A DNA stretch of 64,000 bases from Theocolax elegans (GCA_026168455.1 CM047425.1:8158001-8222000); one strand, 5' to 3'; shown: positions 1 to 13,665, counted from the first letter of the stretch. The notes: a model not told the origin generated them from the letters alone. Translations and numbers: made by a program.

Positions 1-3000
1 CCTTATTTATATTGTATAAACAGGATAAAAATTTGTGTAATAAAATAAATGTGTAGCTAGTTAATATTTGTTAATACGGTTGATCGTAGAAACGAAAACG
101 TGTTATTATTCAATGCAGAACATAATCCAATTCAGGTTACTCTAAATATAGTTTACATTGATTTCTACTATGTATTGATCGAGTTATGCAGTGTTTACTA
201 ATCGATAAAAATATTATTATTTACGTATTATGCGAAAATTTAAAATATGAAAAATAATTTCCTTCAATTAATTATACGATCCATTGTAATTAATAAATTT
301 TTTTTCCAAAGCGTAATAAATTTTTGTAAATAATATCAAAAAACTAAACTATTGCTCGAAATTACCGTGTTAATTAGTAAAATATTGGTGTATAGTCAAC
401 TTTATTTGATATTAAACACTAATCTCATATTTTTATAGTTTTAAACCATTATTACAAAAAAAACTTATACACCTATATAAACTTATTAAAAATCGTACTA
501 ATAATTTAAAAGAAGATATTGAACAATGCAATTGATTATGGTGTATCTAGGAATTTCTGAAAATCTCGTACACTCGATTTCTTTGTAATGTTTGTAGTAT
601 TTCTCGAAATAGAGGTTCAATTGTACTTGGAACGACGATGTCGGTCTTCCGTCCAAGCGCACAACTGACCTACTGTCGCGATAGGGAACGGGTAAGGAGG
701 GAGGGGTGGTAAACATCGATTCGAGACTTTCTGACGTTGGCTATTATATTCTTTCCATAAAAATATCCAGACATTTTCGCTTTATGTGGCCGCAATGTCG
801 CATAAAAAGAAATGCAATCGTATCATCATTTGGTAATACCGTGCTTGCAACTACAATAAAAAAATATGTTGACTTTAAATCATCGACAAACGTAACAAAT
901 ATTACAACGTTAACACGTCGAATATTTAAAAATCCTTATTTTTAAAAAATATACACAATTCTAAAATGTACGTATATTCGATGTTTAAATGCACGTCTGT
1001 ACCTTACTCTACGCTATAGTTAAATGTTTAGTTTTCGAGCAATACAACGTAATATAAAATTCTTTCCTAATCCTAAACTTTATTTATTTCGATTTACAAA
1101 TTGGATCAAGACTCGTCGATTATTTATGCGGGGTATGTTAATCCACAGTAACGAAAGAAAACTATTTTATTGCAAAATTACGTGCGCACAACGCGATTGT
1201 AGGTATAATAATAATGCACACTCGAGTGAAAATAAAAAAGAAACATTGCATTATAAAATGTTAATAATTGGTAATATGTATATGCATCGATTGGCATATA
1301 TACATACATACAAATTTTAAATTTGTAATTTAATCGAATAATTCGTAATTATTGGGCAACTAAACGCGCATAGTAAATACGTCATAATTATTAAACTGGG
1401 GTGGTTAATTGATCATTACAAAATAAATCCACATATCGATGGAAAGTATATAATATATAGGTATATATGGTATCGAAAAGAGATTCGTCGTTGTATTTAG
1501 TATATACAAAGGCGTTATAAAATAACCATGTATCGAAAGCGAGAAAATTTCCAAAGGCCAGAAGCGTGAAAGAGAGAAGTTTCCACAACTACATGTATCT
1601 ACGTGTATACAAGCTTCACCGGTATACGAGTTTCTTGCTCATATATTTATGCCGCAATTAAAAGCCGTGAAGAAACTGTGAAAAGTTATTAGTCCGCTTG
1701 GCTTCCACGTGCCCGCGCGCGAGTGCGCTTACGATACATTCGTCTATATACATGTATGTATATATAAAATATATATATGTATGTATATATATATATGTAA
1801 TGCGTATATCTACATGCGAAAGGAAAATCTAGAATGTTTTACTCGTTTAGTCAAAAGCCCCGGGTATATAAGCATATAAATAAATCGGTTCTCGTTAGAT
1901 ATGGTATACATATGCAACTCACTACCTAATTTTAAATCTTGATCTCTCGCTTATAAAGTATAAAAAAAATACCCATTTAAAATCTGTACTTTCGTTGTTA
2001 TTGCAAAAATACGTTATTTATATCCTAGTGAGTTTGCGCGTTTAATATTACAAAAATTATCGAGCGATAATTTTAACTTTTTGATATTTCTGAAAAGTAA
2101 AAATGATTAGCACTGAATAAGGTGAATATTCGCTCGGAATAAATATAATTATCGAGTTAAATCGGGTTAAATAAGTATGTACAAATAAAATGAATGAGTG
2201 TACGTGGTGGCAGAACTGTGTCGTTTAAAGAAGAAACTTTGAAGAATAAGAAAACCAAAGTTAGATAAATAAGAGGAGGGAAATAATGGGAGAAGAGGAG
2301 GGCCTGCTAGAGAGACTTACAAGAGCCGTAGAACGCCAGTTAGTCACTAGGAATAAGTAAGCCGCTGTTGCCGCTGGGCTGTGTCAGCATGTGTATGTGT
2401 GTGTGTGTGCGTGTGCGTGCGTGTGTGCGTGTGTACTCGCTCGTGTAGCGTGAGCGGCGGGGATGTGAGGTAACCGCGGCGGCGGTGGCGGCGGCGGCAT
2501 TGCACAATCGCTGAATGATTTCAAGCATCGCCTCATATCTGGGTCATAACAAGATACGTTTCTAGGTTACGGCAGTTACCCCAAACCGGGTCCATACAAT
2601 AATCGTTTCTTTAACTCTTTCTCTTTCTCTCTCTTATTCGTTCGTATATATATACGTGTGTGTACACTCGAGAAGGAGGGATAACTATACCATATTTTAA
2701 TTAATTATGTGCACATTACACTTTTCCTTACGTTTTCCTTTTCTTTTATTCATTATTAATCATCGTAATACACCGATATTTAAATTTAAGCGCACACACG
2801 GACAGATATTTCGTACTTTCGTGGATACTATATGCTTGCGCGATTCCTCCTCTGGCCACACGAGCAAGAGAGAGAAAGAGAGAGAAAACGATGAGGTTTT
2901 GCGAAAGGAATTTTTATGCTTGACCTACATTTATATTAGATAAGTGTGAAATTTTCGACCGAGTGTTAGGAAAAATCTTGCGTTCTCTCGCTGTCTTTCT

Positions 3001-3353
3001 GTTTATCCTCGTTCGGAGCGAGAGGATCTTTTTAGGGTTTTCCCAGGCAACGTTCGGTAATAACAAATTCTTCGGTTACATAAATTATGTTACTAGATGT
3101 ATTATTTCACTGTACGTTGACTTTGGTATTTTTACTCAAGGTGTGTCTACGTAAATATTGCTAATACGCTCTCGCGCGAACTGATTTTTTTTCTTACGAA
3201 GTAAACGTGTCATGTTAGTAATTAGTAATTTATTTACCGGAGTTATCTTCGATATAAATGTATTAAATTTGCTAAATAAATTATATAAAAATACTTTTAA
3301 AAATATTAGTTCTGAGATCAGCTGTTAATGATTGTTAACTTTTGTTACTTCAG
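1..3353 (+). other. Intron (and possibly upstream DNA) of ftz-f1
   Basis: The first coding block at 3354 opens directly behind a splice acceptor and continues a ligand-binding domain already under way, so this stretch is most simply intron whose 5' exons lie off the left edge. I found no segment encoding the missing DNA-binding domain or earlier ligand-domain helices. It is AT-rich, with AT-dinucleotide tracts near 1740-1800, a GT/GTGC-rich tract near 2393-2432, a GGC-rich patch near 2475-2500 and CT-rich DNA near 2610-2640. Short open frames here look like chance. Confidence 0.7.
2393..2432. repeat. GT-rich microsatellite followed by GC-rich patch
   Basis: The tract is a GT run interrupted by GC steps (GTGTGCGTG units). 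It is followed within 70 bases by a GGC-rich segment at about 2475-2500. Together they form a GC-rich island inside an otherwise AT-rich intron. Confidence 0.8.
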
Positions 3354-4220
3354 GTTGATGACCAAATGAAACTACTTCAACACTCCTGGTCGGATATGTT
3401 GGTGCTGGATCACCTACATCAAAGGTTACACAATAACCTGCCCGACGAGACGACGCTACACAACGGCCAAAAATTTGATCTCCTCTGCCTCGGCCTACTC
3501 GGAGTTCCATCCCTGGCGGATCTCTTTAACAATCTTTCCTCGAAACTTCAAGAGCTCAAGTTCGACCTCTCCGACTACATATGTGTTAAATTCCTCATGC
3601 TCCTTAACCACGGTTAGTAGTAACATTCAAATTTTTATATCCATCCTTATATCATATTATTTACATTATTAAAAAATGATGATTAACCAAATTTTGTAAC
3701 TATTTACAGATGTTCGTGGACTCGTTAATAAGAAGCATGTTCAGGAAGGTCACGAGCAGGTGCAACAGGCGCTTTTGGATTACACGTTAACTTGTTATCC
3801 GTCTATACCGGTAAGTACGACATGAAACTTTATGTTACTTTGATGCACCGAGTATTGTATGTTTTTCGATGAATCGGCAAGTGGTGACTAGATATTTACA
3901 AAGATAAAGAATTTAATACACGATAGCAAATAGTGGTCGTTTACTCACACTTAAAGAAACATCAAGCAATACTTGTCAAGTTATGAAAAATATAAAATCA
4001 TTAAAAACTTCGATAGTATTTTAAAAATCGATAAATTATAAAGGTATCAATTAAAATTTAATGAATTAAACAGGACAAATTCAACAAGCTGCTAGCAGTA
4101 TTACCGGAGATCCATGTGGTGGCGAGCAGGGGCGAAGACCACCTGTATCAGAAGCACTGCAACGGTGGGGCGCCCACGCAAACTCTACTGATGGAGATGC
4201 TACACGCCAAGAGGAAATGA
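3354..4220 (+). CDS. ftz-f1: Nuclear receptor FTZ-F1 (NR5A), C-terminal part of ligand-binding domain
   Basis: These are the last three coding exons of the orphan nuclear receptor FTZ-F1, an NR5A transcription factor that in insects acts as an ecdysone-pulse competence factor. Exons are 3354-3612, 3710-3810 and 4074-4220, with GT/AG junctions and phases that join cleanly (G|AT across the first junction). The encoded stretch reads from VDDQMKLLQHSWSDMLVLDH through DVRGLVNKKHV and LDYTLTCYPSIP to the end. The protein ends LLMEMLHAKRK, the AF-2 helix 12 motif of FTZ-F1, followed directly by TGA. The close match to the fly FTZ-F1 tail, including the LPDET and KFDLSDY regions, favours ftz-f1 over its paralogue Hr39. 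The DNA-binding domain and start lie off the left edge, so the gene is partial only because of the window. Confidence 0.95.
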
Positions 4221-5290
4221 AGACGAAGCCAACAACAGCACGATGGAGACGCTGCTGCTGACATTGATTACGATGATAGCACTGCTGCTGCTACTGCTGC
4301 TGCTGCTGGATAAACCTCGCGCCAACCTCGTTTTTTCTACCCCATCGTCGCGAGTCGAAATGGAACTATGATCGCGGGGGTATATACATGTAATGTAACG
4401 AGCGAGTCGATGGAAACATTGAAACGTAACGCGTCGTTGGGTGAATTGCGAGATCAAAACGAAACCTGAGCAGGAAAACAATTCGAGATTGAGAGGGAAT
4501 GACAGATATCGAAAAAAAAAATACAAATCATCGACATGTGAAAATTCGTTGAACGAATCTACCTACGCGAACGCAAGTGACATGCAAACAAATTAATGCA
4601 AAAAATCAAGTATAGACGTACATACTTTACATATATACATAGTATATGTACTATAAAGTGTATCTAAATATATAAAGCATAACGACATATATTTTCTATA
4701 TTTGATGTTGAACTTTTAGAGATGTATCCGTGGAGATAAAAATGAAACAATATGACGAAGAATAAGAAAATATATATTAATGCGGCCGCCGTGGCTGGAA
4801 ATAATAATTAAAAAAACAAACTCAACGTTTTGCGACACGGGTCAAGCACCTTCAAAAGCGCAGGGAAACAGTAAGCGAGATGCCTTGAAAACAGTACAAA
4901 AGGGTGGTTAAAACAAAAAATATTGGTCAAAGGGCAGGCAACTTTTGTCTAAATAAGTAAAGCTATTTTTCTAATACTTAGAGAAGCGAAACTTTAATTT
5001 TTAAGCGTATACCACTGAAGCCTTGCTCTCACTTAAATGAAATATCCTACTGCGTGTTCGAAGGGTAAAAAAGCTTTCGATTAACTGATACATAAACACG
5101 TATACACCTACATACCTACATACCTACATACCTACATACACTACACATACTACACATTCACTTTACACGTATACACGCACAACTCAAACACCCTCACCCA
5201 CCCATACATCCGAAAAAAATACACAAACTCGACATACACCGCGGCCAATCGTGCTTCTGCAAGGGATTTAATGGGCATAGTTGAGAGTGA
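4221..5290 (+). other. ftz-f1 3' UTR / downstream DNA
   Basis: This follows the ftz-f1 stop codon. The first 100 bases contain runs of GCT/CTG triplets (about 4248-4308) that are out of the reading frame. Further on are AT-rich DNA and a short tandem octamer repeat near 5105-5140. No coding signal was seen. How far the 3' UTR extends cannot be told; AATAAA-like hexamers recur through about 6.3 kb. Confidence 0.5.
5105..5140. repeat. Short tandem repeat, CCTACATA unit
   Basis: About four copies of an eight-base CCTACATA unit lie in tandem, followed by degenerate CTACACAT and CACAC sequence. It is a simple minisatellite and does not resemble the TTAGG insect telomere unit. Confidence 0.8.
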
Positions 5291-5295
5291 CAGAA

Positions 5296-5682
5296 TTAAG
5301 GGGATGTGATACCCAAATTGCAGGGACCTACCTAGAAAATCCCAAAAGTTTTAAAACCTAATTATAAGAAGAATCTAAAAAAAAATCACAGATACTGTTC
5401 AAAATAAATAGAATAGCGTGACAGAGAGATTTTTACGAAATAATTGATTGTAAATTAATTATACGTAAATAACTATTTTCGATCGGCAATATGTAGTATA
5501 AAACAATGATTCATGGCTGTTTAAAAATCTCGCTGATTTATCAATAAAACATTTAAAAGGATTCACAAATTATCTTCAAAGGAAACACAACATTGTTACA
5601 GAAAGTTTTTTTCGATAAATTAAATTCCTCGTTTATTAAAAAATAAATCATTTTCTATTTTTTGGGGTTCACATCCCGTTAA
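5296..5682. mobile_element. TTAA-flanked MITE-like element, copy 1
   Basis: A TTAA at 5296-5299 is followed by GGGGATGTGATACCC. The reverse complement of that end appears as GGGGTTCACATCCCG at 5664-5678, followed by TTAA at 5679-5682. The body is about 379 bp and has no coding capacity. The subterminal AAATTGCAGGGACCTAC matches 15 of 17 bases of the reverse complement of one end of the element at 23631-23999. TTAA duplications are typical of piggyBac-type transposons, but the GGGG start is not the usual piggyBac terminus, so superfamily is unassigned. Confidence 0.65.
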
Positions 5683-8600
5683 ATAAAGGAAATCAATGTG
5701 ATATATGTATACACATTTAAAAGAAAAAGAATATAACGCGATATGTATATACGTGTATAAGAATGCATATTCACATATGCATACACCGATGTAAAACTTG
5801 CCGTTACAGGCTACCTGGACATCGTTAAAAAAACTTCCTACCAGAAAATACGATGAGAGAATGGAAAAAATCTGCATTTTTGTCACGCTTGCACTCAGCA
5901 AGGCTATATTATTAATCAATTTGTAAATACTAGTTAACACATTCCAATTTACGCTGTATAGTATAAATCATGTTAAATCTGTAATTACAAAATATTTTTG
6001 TGTATAGTTTTCTTGAGAAAAAAAATAAAATAAAATATATTTCTGTTGCTTACACCGAAAGTGAAAGAAATTAATTAGCTACTTAACTTGTGTCTTTGAC
6101 TAATTTCTTACACTCTTACTAATTTTCGTGTATCTCTTTATTCTTGTTTCTATTATTCGTTTCTTTTCTTTCTTCAGACATAGGTGGCGGAAAAGAAAAA
6201 AAACGCGCGAAATAACCCACAGATGCGATATTTTATTACTGCATATTGTACCATAAATAAAGATTCTGTTTAAGAAATGAAAAACGAATCATTGGAGCAA
6301 GGTTTATGTGGTCCTATATATTATCTAGCGTTTAAAGTAATGAATAATAATTATTAAAACATCCGTGTGTGTATATATATATATATTTCTTCATGTACCT
6401 ATATATATATGTATACATATAAATTTATGTGTATGTATATATATATACACTAGTACACGCGCATACACACATTTGAAAAAAATATAAATATATATATATA
6501 TATATAAATAAGAATGATATTGTCTTATAGTTGTTAAACATACATGAGAAATATTTACTGTACGTTAAGAATAGTTATTACTTCGATCGTAATTATTTTT
6601 CACTTATAGATTATATTATTGTTTAGGCGTTAGTCAGAAATTCTTCAGTGCTGTGAATGTCGTCGTTTCACGGCGCACCTGTGGTATCTAAGCCATCGGT
6701 TTTTATTACACACAAACGCTAGATTTTGAGGGTCAAACGTGACAAGAGGACATAAAACAAATAACAGATAACAAAAACGTAAAAGCATTAAGCAAAGAAT
6801 ACAAAAACTAAAACAAAGGGAAGTCTCCACTCGTAAAGAAAAAAAATTCACGTGTACAGATTTTAATCTTTGATGCGCGTATATCAATCTGTTTCCATTT
6901 ACGAAGCGAAAGTACCTGAACTGTAATTTAAATATTAAAAAAAATGAAGAAGATGATGAAAGAGAACACTATTTTACTATTATCACTTTATCAGCACGTT
7001 TTACAAATAATGTACCTACCGTAATGTTAGCGGAGTATCGGAGAAGCTCGATGGAGAAAACGTAAATAGGAGACGAATAGATCAAACTAGATTTTTAACG
7101 AACATGGTTACAAATTTACGAGGGGAGACTTCTTTGTTAATCTTGTAACGAGACCTTCGGGGAGTGAAAAAAAGAAAACAAAGTTGAGAAAACAGTAAAA
7201 ATTGTAATCGATACGTTGTTACAGAGTTCCAAAATTCTCATATCGCCCGGTTCATAATTGTACTGCGCTGCGTACCGATATCAGTTTATAAGATTTTTTC
7301 TTTTAATCATTCGCATTCGCTTCGAACATATATAATCCCTCCGAGACGAATCGCCTACATACCGCCTCACCCCCCTTTTTTACCATTCGATTGTATAACG
7401 CGACACGAATGACTACCTCTTCATAAATGTATTAAGTATATTTTTTTGTATTTTTACAATTTTAGTAACCGCATACCTCAGAACAAAGGCGCCCAGATCG
7501 TGTAGTTTTGTTTTTTTTTGTGTTCGAAAGAAATGATGAATCGTAAGTGCGCTGGGAGTTACTTCGTTCTTACGAAAGCGCCGATATATCCCACCATTTT
7601 TATTATACATCACCACCATTAAATGTCACTGCAATGTTACCTTCACCGTGATTAGGTTTGTTAATTATTATAAAAGTAATTGCTTTATAACTGCAACAAA
7701 TGTATCTCTTCTCTTCTTTCCCTTTTTCCTTTAAGCCAGTATCCTTTCAACTCTGTACACCCAAGCCCTCACCACTTCTTTTTAAGAGTCAAGACGCGAG
7801 CCTTATTTATTTTGTAGCACCCTTTCTTCGTCGCTGTTCATCGAGCATTACTATTGTACCGTACATACACATATATTATTACGCGAACGCGCCGATCTGA
7901 CAATTTCGGAACAACCTTTGTACACACCAACTGCGAAATGCCATTGTTTATAAAGAAAAAAACCAATATTAAATAATGCGAGACGAGGTCTTTTTACCAC
8001 TTAAGTGTTTAGCCCTAAAAACGAAACGAGAAAGAAATTCATTGTCTTTGTACATGTCCATCCTATTTAATCGTCCGATGAATTCCGTTAATGAATATGT
8101 TTATTAACAATAATTGTAATTAGCGAGTAATATAATTACGATGTTATGTACATTGTGTTAATTATTAATGTACAGTTACCAATTACAATTGGCAAATGTT
8201 CTAATTTTGAAATGAAAATTATCCATGTCACGTTCATTATTTTCTTTTCGTTTAAAATACCAGAATTCGTCTTTTGAAAAGGGGAATGGAACTTCCGAAA
8301 GAAACAAAAATAGTAAATATAAATGGAAAATATAAAATAAAATGATATTTTGAATACATGATGAAATATGACACTATGAAACTTAAGCGTTGTTGACACT
8401 GCCATTTAGACGCTGGCAATTGTAAATTATGTAGAAAGAAAAACTTAATGAATGTAAATATATCTTTATTATTAACATAACTATCGTTCCTTCTCAGATT
8501 TGACGTCGCTGTGTGTTTACCACGCGATGTAATATCGCGCCTTAATCACATATTATTCCAAAATAACTCTAAATGTCTCAGATGTGTTTAATATCGGTTG

Positions 8601-9462
8601 AGTACATTTTTCACGTGATAATAAAAGAGGACAAGAACAAATACCACGCAAGTTTGATCGGTAAAATTCAGTATACAAACGCGTGAGACGTTGGATGATT
8701 AAACGAATCAAAATATGTACATTGCAATAATTCAGTCCAAGCTATAAATGCTAAAAATGCATGCCTATAGCATCACTTTTTTCAAATTAATAATTATTCA
8801 ATGCATACTTGACGATAAGTATTTCGAAGTTATAAATTAAAAAATATATTTAATTGTGCAAAATATAATTGTTCCAACGGTGTCACAAGTCACACCATTC
8901 AACTACTATTTCGATGTGTATATCATTCAAGTTATTTGACTCATTTTATGATAAAGAAAATTTAAAAAAATAATAAAAGAAAGCACGTCGTCGGTTACAT
9001 TTTCAGTAATTGAGATTGTTTTATTTTACATAATATATATACATATACGTATGCATACATATCTATACGTTTAATACATATAAATATATATGTGTACGTT
9101 TATTGCAAGAAAAATTGTTTGCTGCGTAAAGTACGCCGACGTTGCTTATAACTATTTATTCTCGATATCATTGTCGCTCTCGCGACCGTGAATTTGTCGA
9201 TTAACCAATTTTCAGCAGTACAATGAGTGCACAACGAGTCCATAATCATAATTCAAGTCGTGGTTACACTGAGAGAATGAAGTAATAATAATAATTAAAA
9301 CGAAAAAAAAAATAAATAATGAGAAATATTTCAACAAACAATCTATGTCAAAGCTACGTCGAATTATAATATTTTGTTACAAGTATGTACAAATAAAATG
9401 ATCTTTGGTGTTTGATCTGCGCATGAATAGACCAGATTATTCATTTTTAAAGAGCAAAGATC
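5683..9462. other. AT-rich non-coding stretch downstream of ftz-f1
   Basis: No gene is supported here. AT microsatellites occur at about 6371-6386 and 6485-6506, with AT-rich tracts near 9030-9095. Open frames on both strands have low-complexity composition and no recognisable family. Part may belong to a long ftz-f1 3' UTR. Confidence 0.5.
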
Positions 9463-9651
9463 ATGGATTACGAGTCATTCGAGAGGCTTTTTTTCGTTCG
9501 AAGTCGTACAGAAGCATTTAAGAACATGTGGAAACGTATGTTTTTTTATCAACCTATAGTAACAAAAAATGAGACCCAAGCAGAATACAACTTTTATACA
9601 GTTTTGTTAAATCGCCCAAAAATACGTCCAATCCAAGAATTAAAGCATTAA
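9463..9651 (+). CDS. Possible small protein, 62 aa, unrecognised
   Basis: A single-exon frame encodes 62 residues beginning MDYESFERLFFVRSRTEAFK and ending RPIQELKH. Composition is balanced, with charged and aromatic residues, no low-complexity run and no obvious membrane segment or signal peptide, which makes it look more protein-like than neighbouring chance frames. AATAAA at about 9714 could serve as a polyadenylation signal. I do not recognise a family. It lies tail to tail with the H-protein gene. A chance ORF remains quite possible. Confidence 0.28.
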   Translation: MDYESFERLFFVRSRTEAFKNMWKRMFFYQPIVTKNETQAEYNFYTVLLNRPKIRPIQELKH

Positions 9652-10096
9652 GGATACGAATAAAAAGAAAAACATCTGTTTTTTGAAAATAAAAAAAATA
9701 TGTTTTAATAATGAATAAAGATGTCTACACAATAAGAGAACTTACTGCCTTCTCTTTATACAAGTATATAAAATCTTAATTATGTCTATCTTATATCTTA
9801 TTTTTTCATGTATAAGCAAGCTTTAGATCCTGTCTTTTAAAGTGTATAAGTCTTTTAGTTTTGTAATACGTAATAACCTTTTTTAATCATAAATGTATGA
9901 ATTTTATTGCATGCTCTCGAATAATTAAGTGTTAATTCACAAAAAATGTCTGCTTAATGTTTTTTGGGTTTCTACATGTTCCTATATTTTTCTTTAGACT
10001 TCTCGTAGCACTGGTCAGTTTATTTATTTTTATATTATAACTTTGCACTTTCGTCTAATATTTTCCTCTTTGGTTCTATAAAAGTTTTAGTTTTTG

Positions 10097-12372
10097 TTAA
10101 TGAGGATCAGTCTTAAGGAATTCATTGTAAGCGTCCTCGTTCATCAAAGTATTTATTTCTTCGGGTTCGGTAAGTTCGATTTTGAAAAGCCATCCATCGT
10201 CGTAACACGATGTATTTATCAATCCAGGTTTACTCTCGACTGCAGTATTTTTCTCGATAACCTTGCCACTGCAAGGGCTCATGATGTCCGAGGCTGCTTT
10301 CACCGACTCCAATGCACCGCATTCCTCTGAAATCGCAAGTGGTTTACTTATTCAACTTTAAATTTTGCTTAAATTATTAAATCGTATAGAGATATATTTC
10401 GAGGACCTTCTGTTCATAATTTCATAACTGATTTTTACATGCATTTTTAATATACAAATTAATAATATTATTGAGTTTGACTTTCAAATTATTGAAACAA
10501 TTTTAATACTTGAATCAAAAGTATGTAAATGAAATAAAATTTAAATATTTAAGTCTGGTTTAATATACACTAAAATTCAAAACTAGAGTCTCAATACCAT
10601 GGAGAAGAGCTAAAGTGATAGACAAGTAAGTACACATATAATATTATGTAATTTGTAAATGAAAATAATTATATTAAATACAAATACTATTTTACATTAA
10701 CAAAATTATTTGAAAGAATGACTCATTTTCTCAAATAATAAACTACAGTTGGTATAACCATTTGGGAAAAATAATTCCTTAAAAACTTTGATTAATATTA
10801 TTTCTATGCACATTTAAAAAAAGTTTAAGAATTTATAAATTTATAAATTTTGAACAATCTATGTATATATTGTTCAAAACATGACGAAAATATTTGTCCA
10901 AAACAGATTTTCTTTGCATACAAATATATATGTAAAATATACCAATTTTTAAAATACGAAACATTCCTTAATATTAATTTAAAATCTTACCATCTTTTTT
11001 AACAATTGATTGTACGTCAGGTAATTCCGCATAAACAACATCACCAAGTGCACTTTGTGCGTAATCAGAAATGCCTACTGTGCCGACGTTACCATTAACG
11101 ATAATCCATTCGTGTTTATCGGTGTATCTCCTATCTGGAATTAAATTATAGTTTGATTTAATACATTATTAATTGTAGCAGTGAAAGTTATTGTAATAAC
11201 GGTACAACGCGATACAAAATATATACCCGTTTGCAGGCAATAACGTTCAAAAAATATATTTGGAAAATATAAATACTTGCATCCTTCGTTAAATTTGTTG
11301 TTTTATTTTAAAAATGTGCATATATAAATATAATTAATTATATTACGAAAGTTTGTAATTCGTGTTGTAATTCAGTATTTATTGAATGATCATTATTTTA
11401 AAAATTATTGGACGGGTGCGAAAATTAGAAAAATAACGAAATCATAGTAATTTTTTAATTTACATTATAATAAGATATTTAATTAATAAATCTTGTACAA
11501 AGCTACATATGTAACAATTATTAATAGTTTAACATAAGTCTGGCTGAGCTTACAGAGGAATTATTTTATTGCTTCGAGAATATCACGTGTACTCATGAAA
11601 TCCGCTCAATTCTTGTGCATATTGCGATATCATGAAGTTTCATTACGCGAAAATTTAAAATTATTAAATAACTTATTAACAATAATAAACTGAAGTTTAT
11701 TTATATTATCGTTGTAAGTACTGGAATATTCGGTTCTAGATGAAATTAACCATCTGTGTTTAAATAGAAAATTTTTAACATAATACCTAATTTTAGTTTT
11801 GTATGTACTTATAAATGTAAATAATACTATCATCATTTTAAGTGGGAACTATAGTGTATCTATACAAATAAAAACATATTTTCTGTGTAAGTCAGTTAAA
11901 AAATGATTTTCATCCAATCAAATACATTTATTTTCTTTAAACTCTTATTTGCTTAATATTTTATAAATTAACATAAGTCTAAAATTTTATTAAGTCGTCA
12001 TATTTGATATTTCATATTTTATTGTAGATGTGTTAAAAAAAGTAACAAGTACTGTACCGCACGCGTTCCTTCTAATTTCACAACCCCGATTCAACCGGAG
12101 AAATCCAACTTATAATCTCATACGCAACCGATAAACGATAATGAAAAGTGTTATAATAAAGACGAAAACAAGAGCGAGAGAGAGAGAGAAAACACTTACA
12201 TACATATATGTGTGTGTGTATACGTACCAGCTTGAGCTCGATGTGTAGTTGCAATGTGCCTGACGAGACTTGCCGATTTCATAGATTTCGATGCAACTAT
12301 AAAATTAGTTTCGTGCCCGAATAATAAGGACCTTGCGGTACACTTAACTAATTGAGTCATTAAACGTGCCAT
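10097..12372 (-). CDS. GCSH: Glycine cleavage system H protein, mitochondrial
   Basis: This lipoyl carrier shuttles the aminomethyl group and electrons between the P, T and L proteins of the mitochondrial glycine cleavage complex. Three coding exons on the minus strand, 12372-12228, 11134-10991 and 10326-10097, join in phase to give about 172 residues, the usual length. The N-terminal ~45 residues are basic and rich in Ser, Thr and Ala (MARLMTQLVKCTARSLLFGH), as expected for a mitochondrial targeting peptide. The mature core has YTDKHEWI, the VGISDYAQSALGDVVYAELP block, and the lipoylation loop GALESVKAASD with the modified lysine at about residue 106. It ends EAYNEFLKTDPH-like (EDAYNEFLKTDPH). 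Start chosen is the first in-frame ATG; the codon two before it is GTG. AATAAA on the minus strand lies near 10020-10030. Confidence 0.95.
11135..12227 (-). other. Intron 1 of the H-protein gene
   Basis: This intron separates the targeting-peptide exon from the lipoyl-domain exons. It begins GTACGT and ends CAG on the minus strand. It is AT-rich with a GA run near 12170-12190; no other feature was seen. Confidence 0.8.
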
Positions 12373-13504
12373 TTTCACTTTATTTCGACAACAATACGAA
12401 TCAACAGGCGTTTTACTCGGTTAAATAAATGACGAATAATCCAATGCGGAACACTGTCGCGCTCAACAGTATATTGGTATAATATAACCTAAAATAACGC
12501 GTCGTCTGCTGGTTTTCACAACGACGCGTGTGTTCTTTCTTCGAGACGCGACTGCGTAATGACTTAATATAACGCGCGCGTTTCTTTAAACTTTTTTTTT
12601 CTTTACCAAGATCTTTCTTCATCCGAGGAAGCTTCCCTAGAGCGTTTTATCTCTTTAGCGATCCGGGAACATTTGATATTGATACTTTTCCGTTTACTAT
12701 GTAATGTGTATCTACCTACTTTGTATATTACTTCGTTAGCGAATAATATATAGTTATGGATATAAATTGATTGACCTTTGATATTTTGTAATTACGATTT
12801 TTTATTTTTTAAATCATATTTTTACCAAATTTCAACTTTTACAATCGGGTAATAATTGCATACGTTGCCGTTTAAGAAGAAAATAGTAATTCATAATCAC
12901 ATAAAACTTCTTTGTGAAAATATTAATCATTTATTCTAATTGGTGCAATACAAAATCACATTATGTATATAAATAACGTAATACATTTATCTTTTATGTA
13001 TGTACATTTTTCTATAAGCGTTTCCTAAACTTAATTAATACAAAATATAATATTAAAAAATCAGTAATCATTAGATTGTGCAATTGTTTAAAATTTTTAT
13101 CTACAAGATTGCATGAATAGTATGTAATTTTTTAATTACTTTACTATTTGTTTTCAATGAATCACTTTTTTACAAAAAAGCTGAAGATTTTCTTTTAAAG
13201 TTAAAAAATGTGAAATCAAATCTTGAATTGTGTTAGATCACGTGAGGTTAATAGGTCACAACGCAACGATTACATTACAAACCACCGAGTATGATAACCC
13301 GTGAAATCGTGTTATCGAAAGATTTTATAATACCCATCATATACTTCCAGTTCAAGAAGAATAGCCTTACTTTAAAAAACTATTCAAATTTATACTTAAC
13401 TTACAGACAATGAAAGTACCATATTTTTAGTATGAGAATTGAAATTGCAGTTTTATTTCTTCAAAATACTTCAAAGAATTTAAGATTCTATGGAAAAATA
13501 AATT

Positions 13505-13665
13505 TTAAATAAAATTGTAGTACGCACACATAAATAGTTTTTTTTTCTATTAAGTACTGTTGAAGATATTAGAAAGTTTTGCAAAAAGGAATATTGAATT
13601 GGCATACAAAAATCCGAAAATTGCTGTGCTGCGCATACATCGATTAAAATTCTTATTTCAAACAA
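13505..13665 (+). repeat. Dispersed repeat, copy 1 (SINE-like body)
   Basis: The segment shares an ordered series of words with 13857-14012 and, less closely, 15072-15195. These include a CTATTAAG-type word, TTGGCATACA/TTGTCATACA, CGAAAATT, and an uninterrupted GATTAAAATTCTTATTTCAAA at its end (about 13642-13662) that also ends copy 2. No coding capacity was seen. Similarity was judged by eye. Confidence 0.5.

Noticed and set aside
4200..4526. Minus-strand serine-run frame after ftz-f1
   Set aside because: Antisense of CTG/GCT triplets in the ftz-f1 3' UTR.
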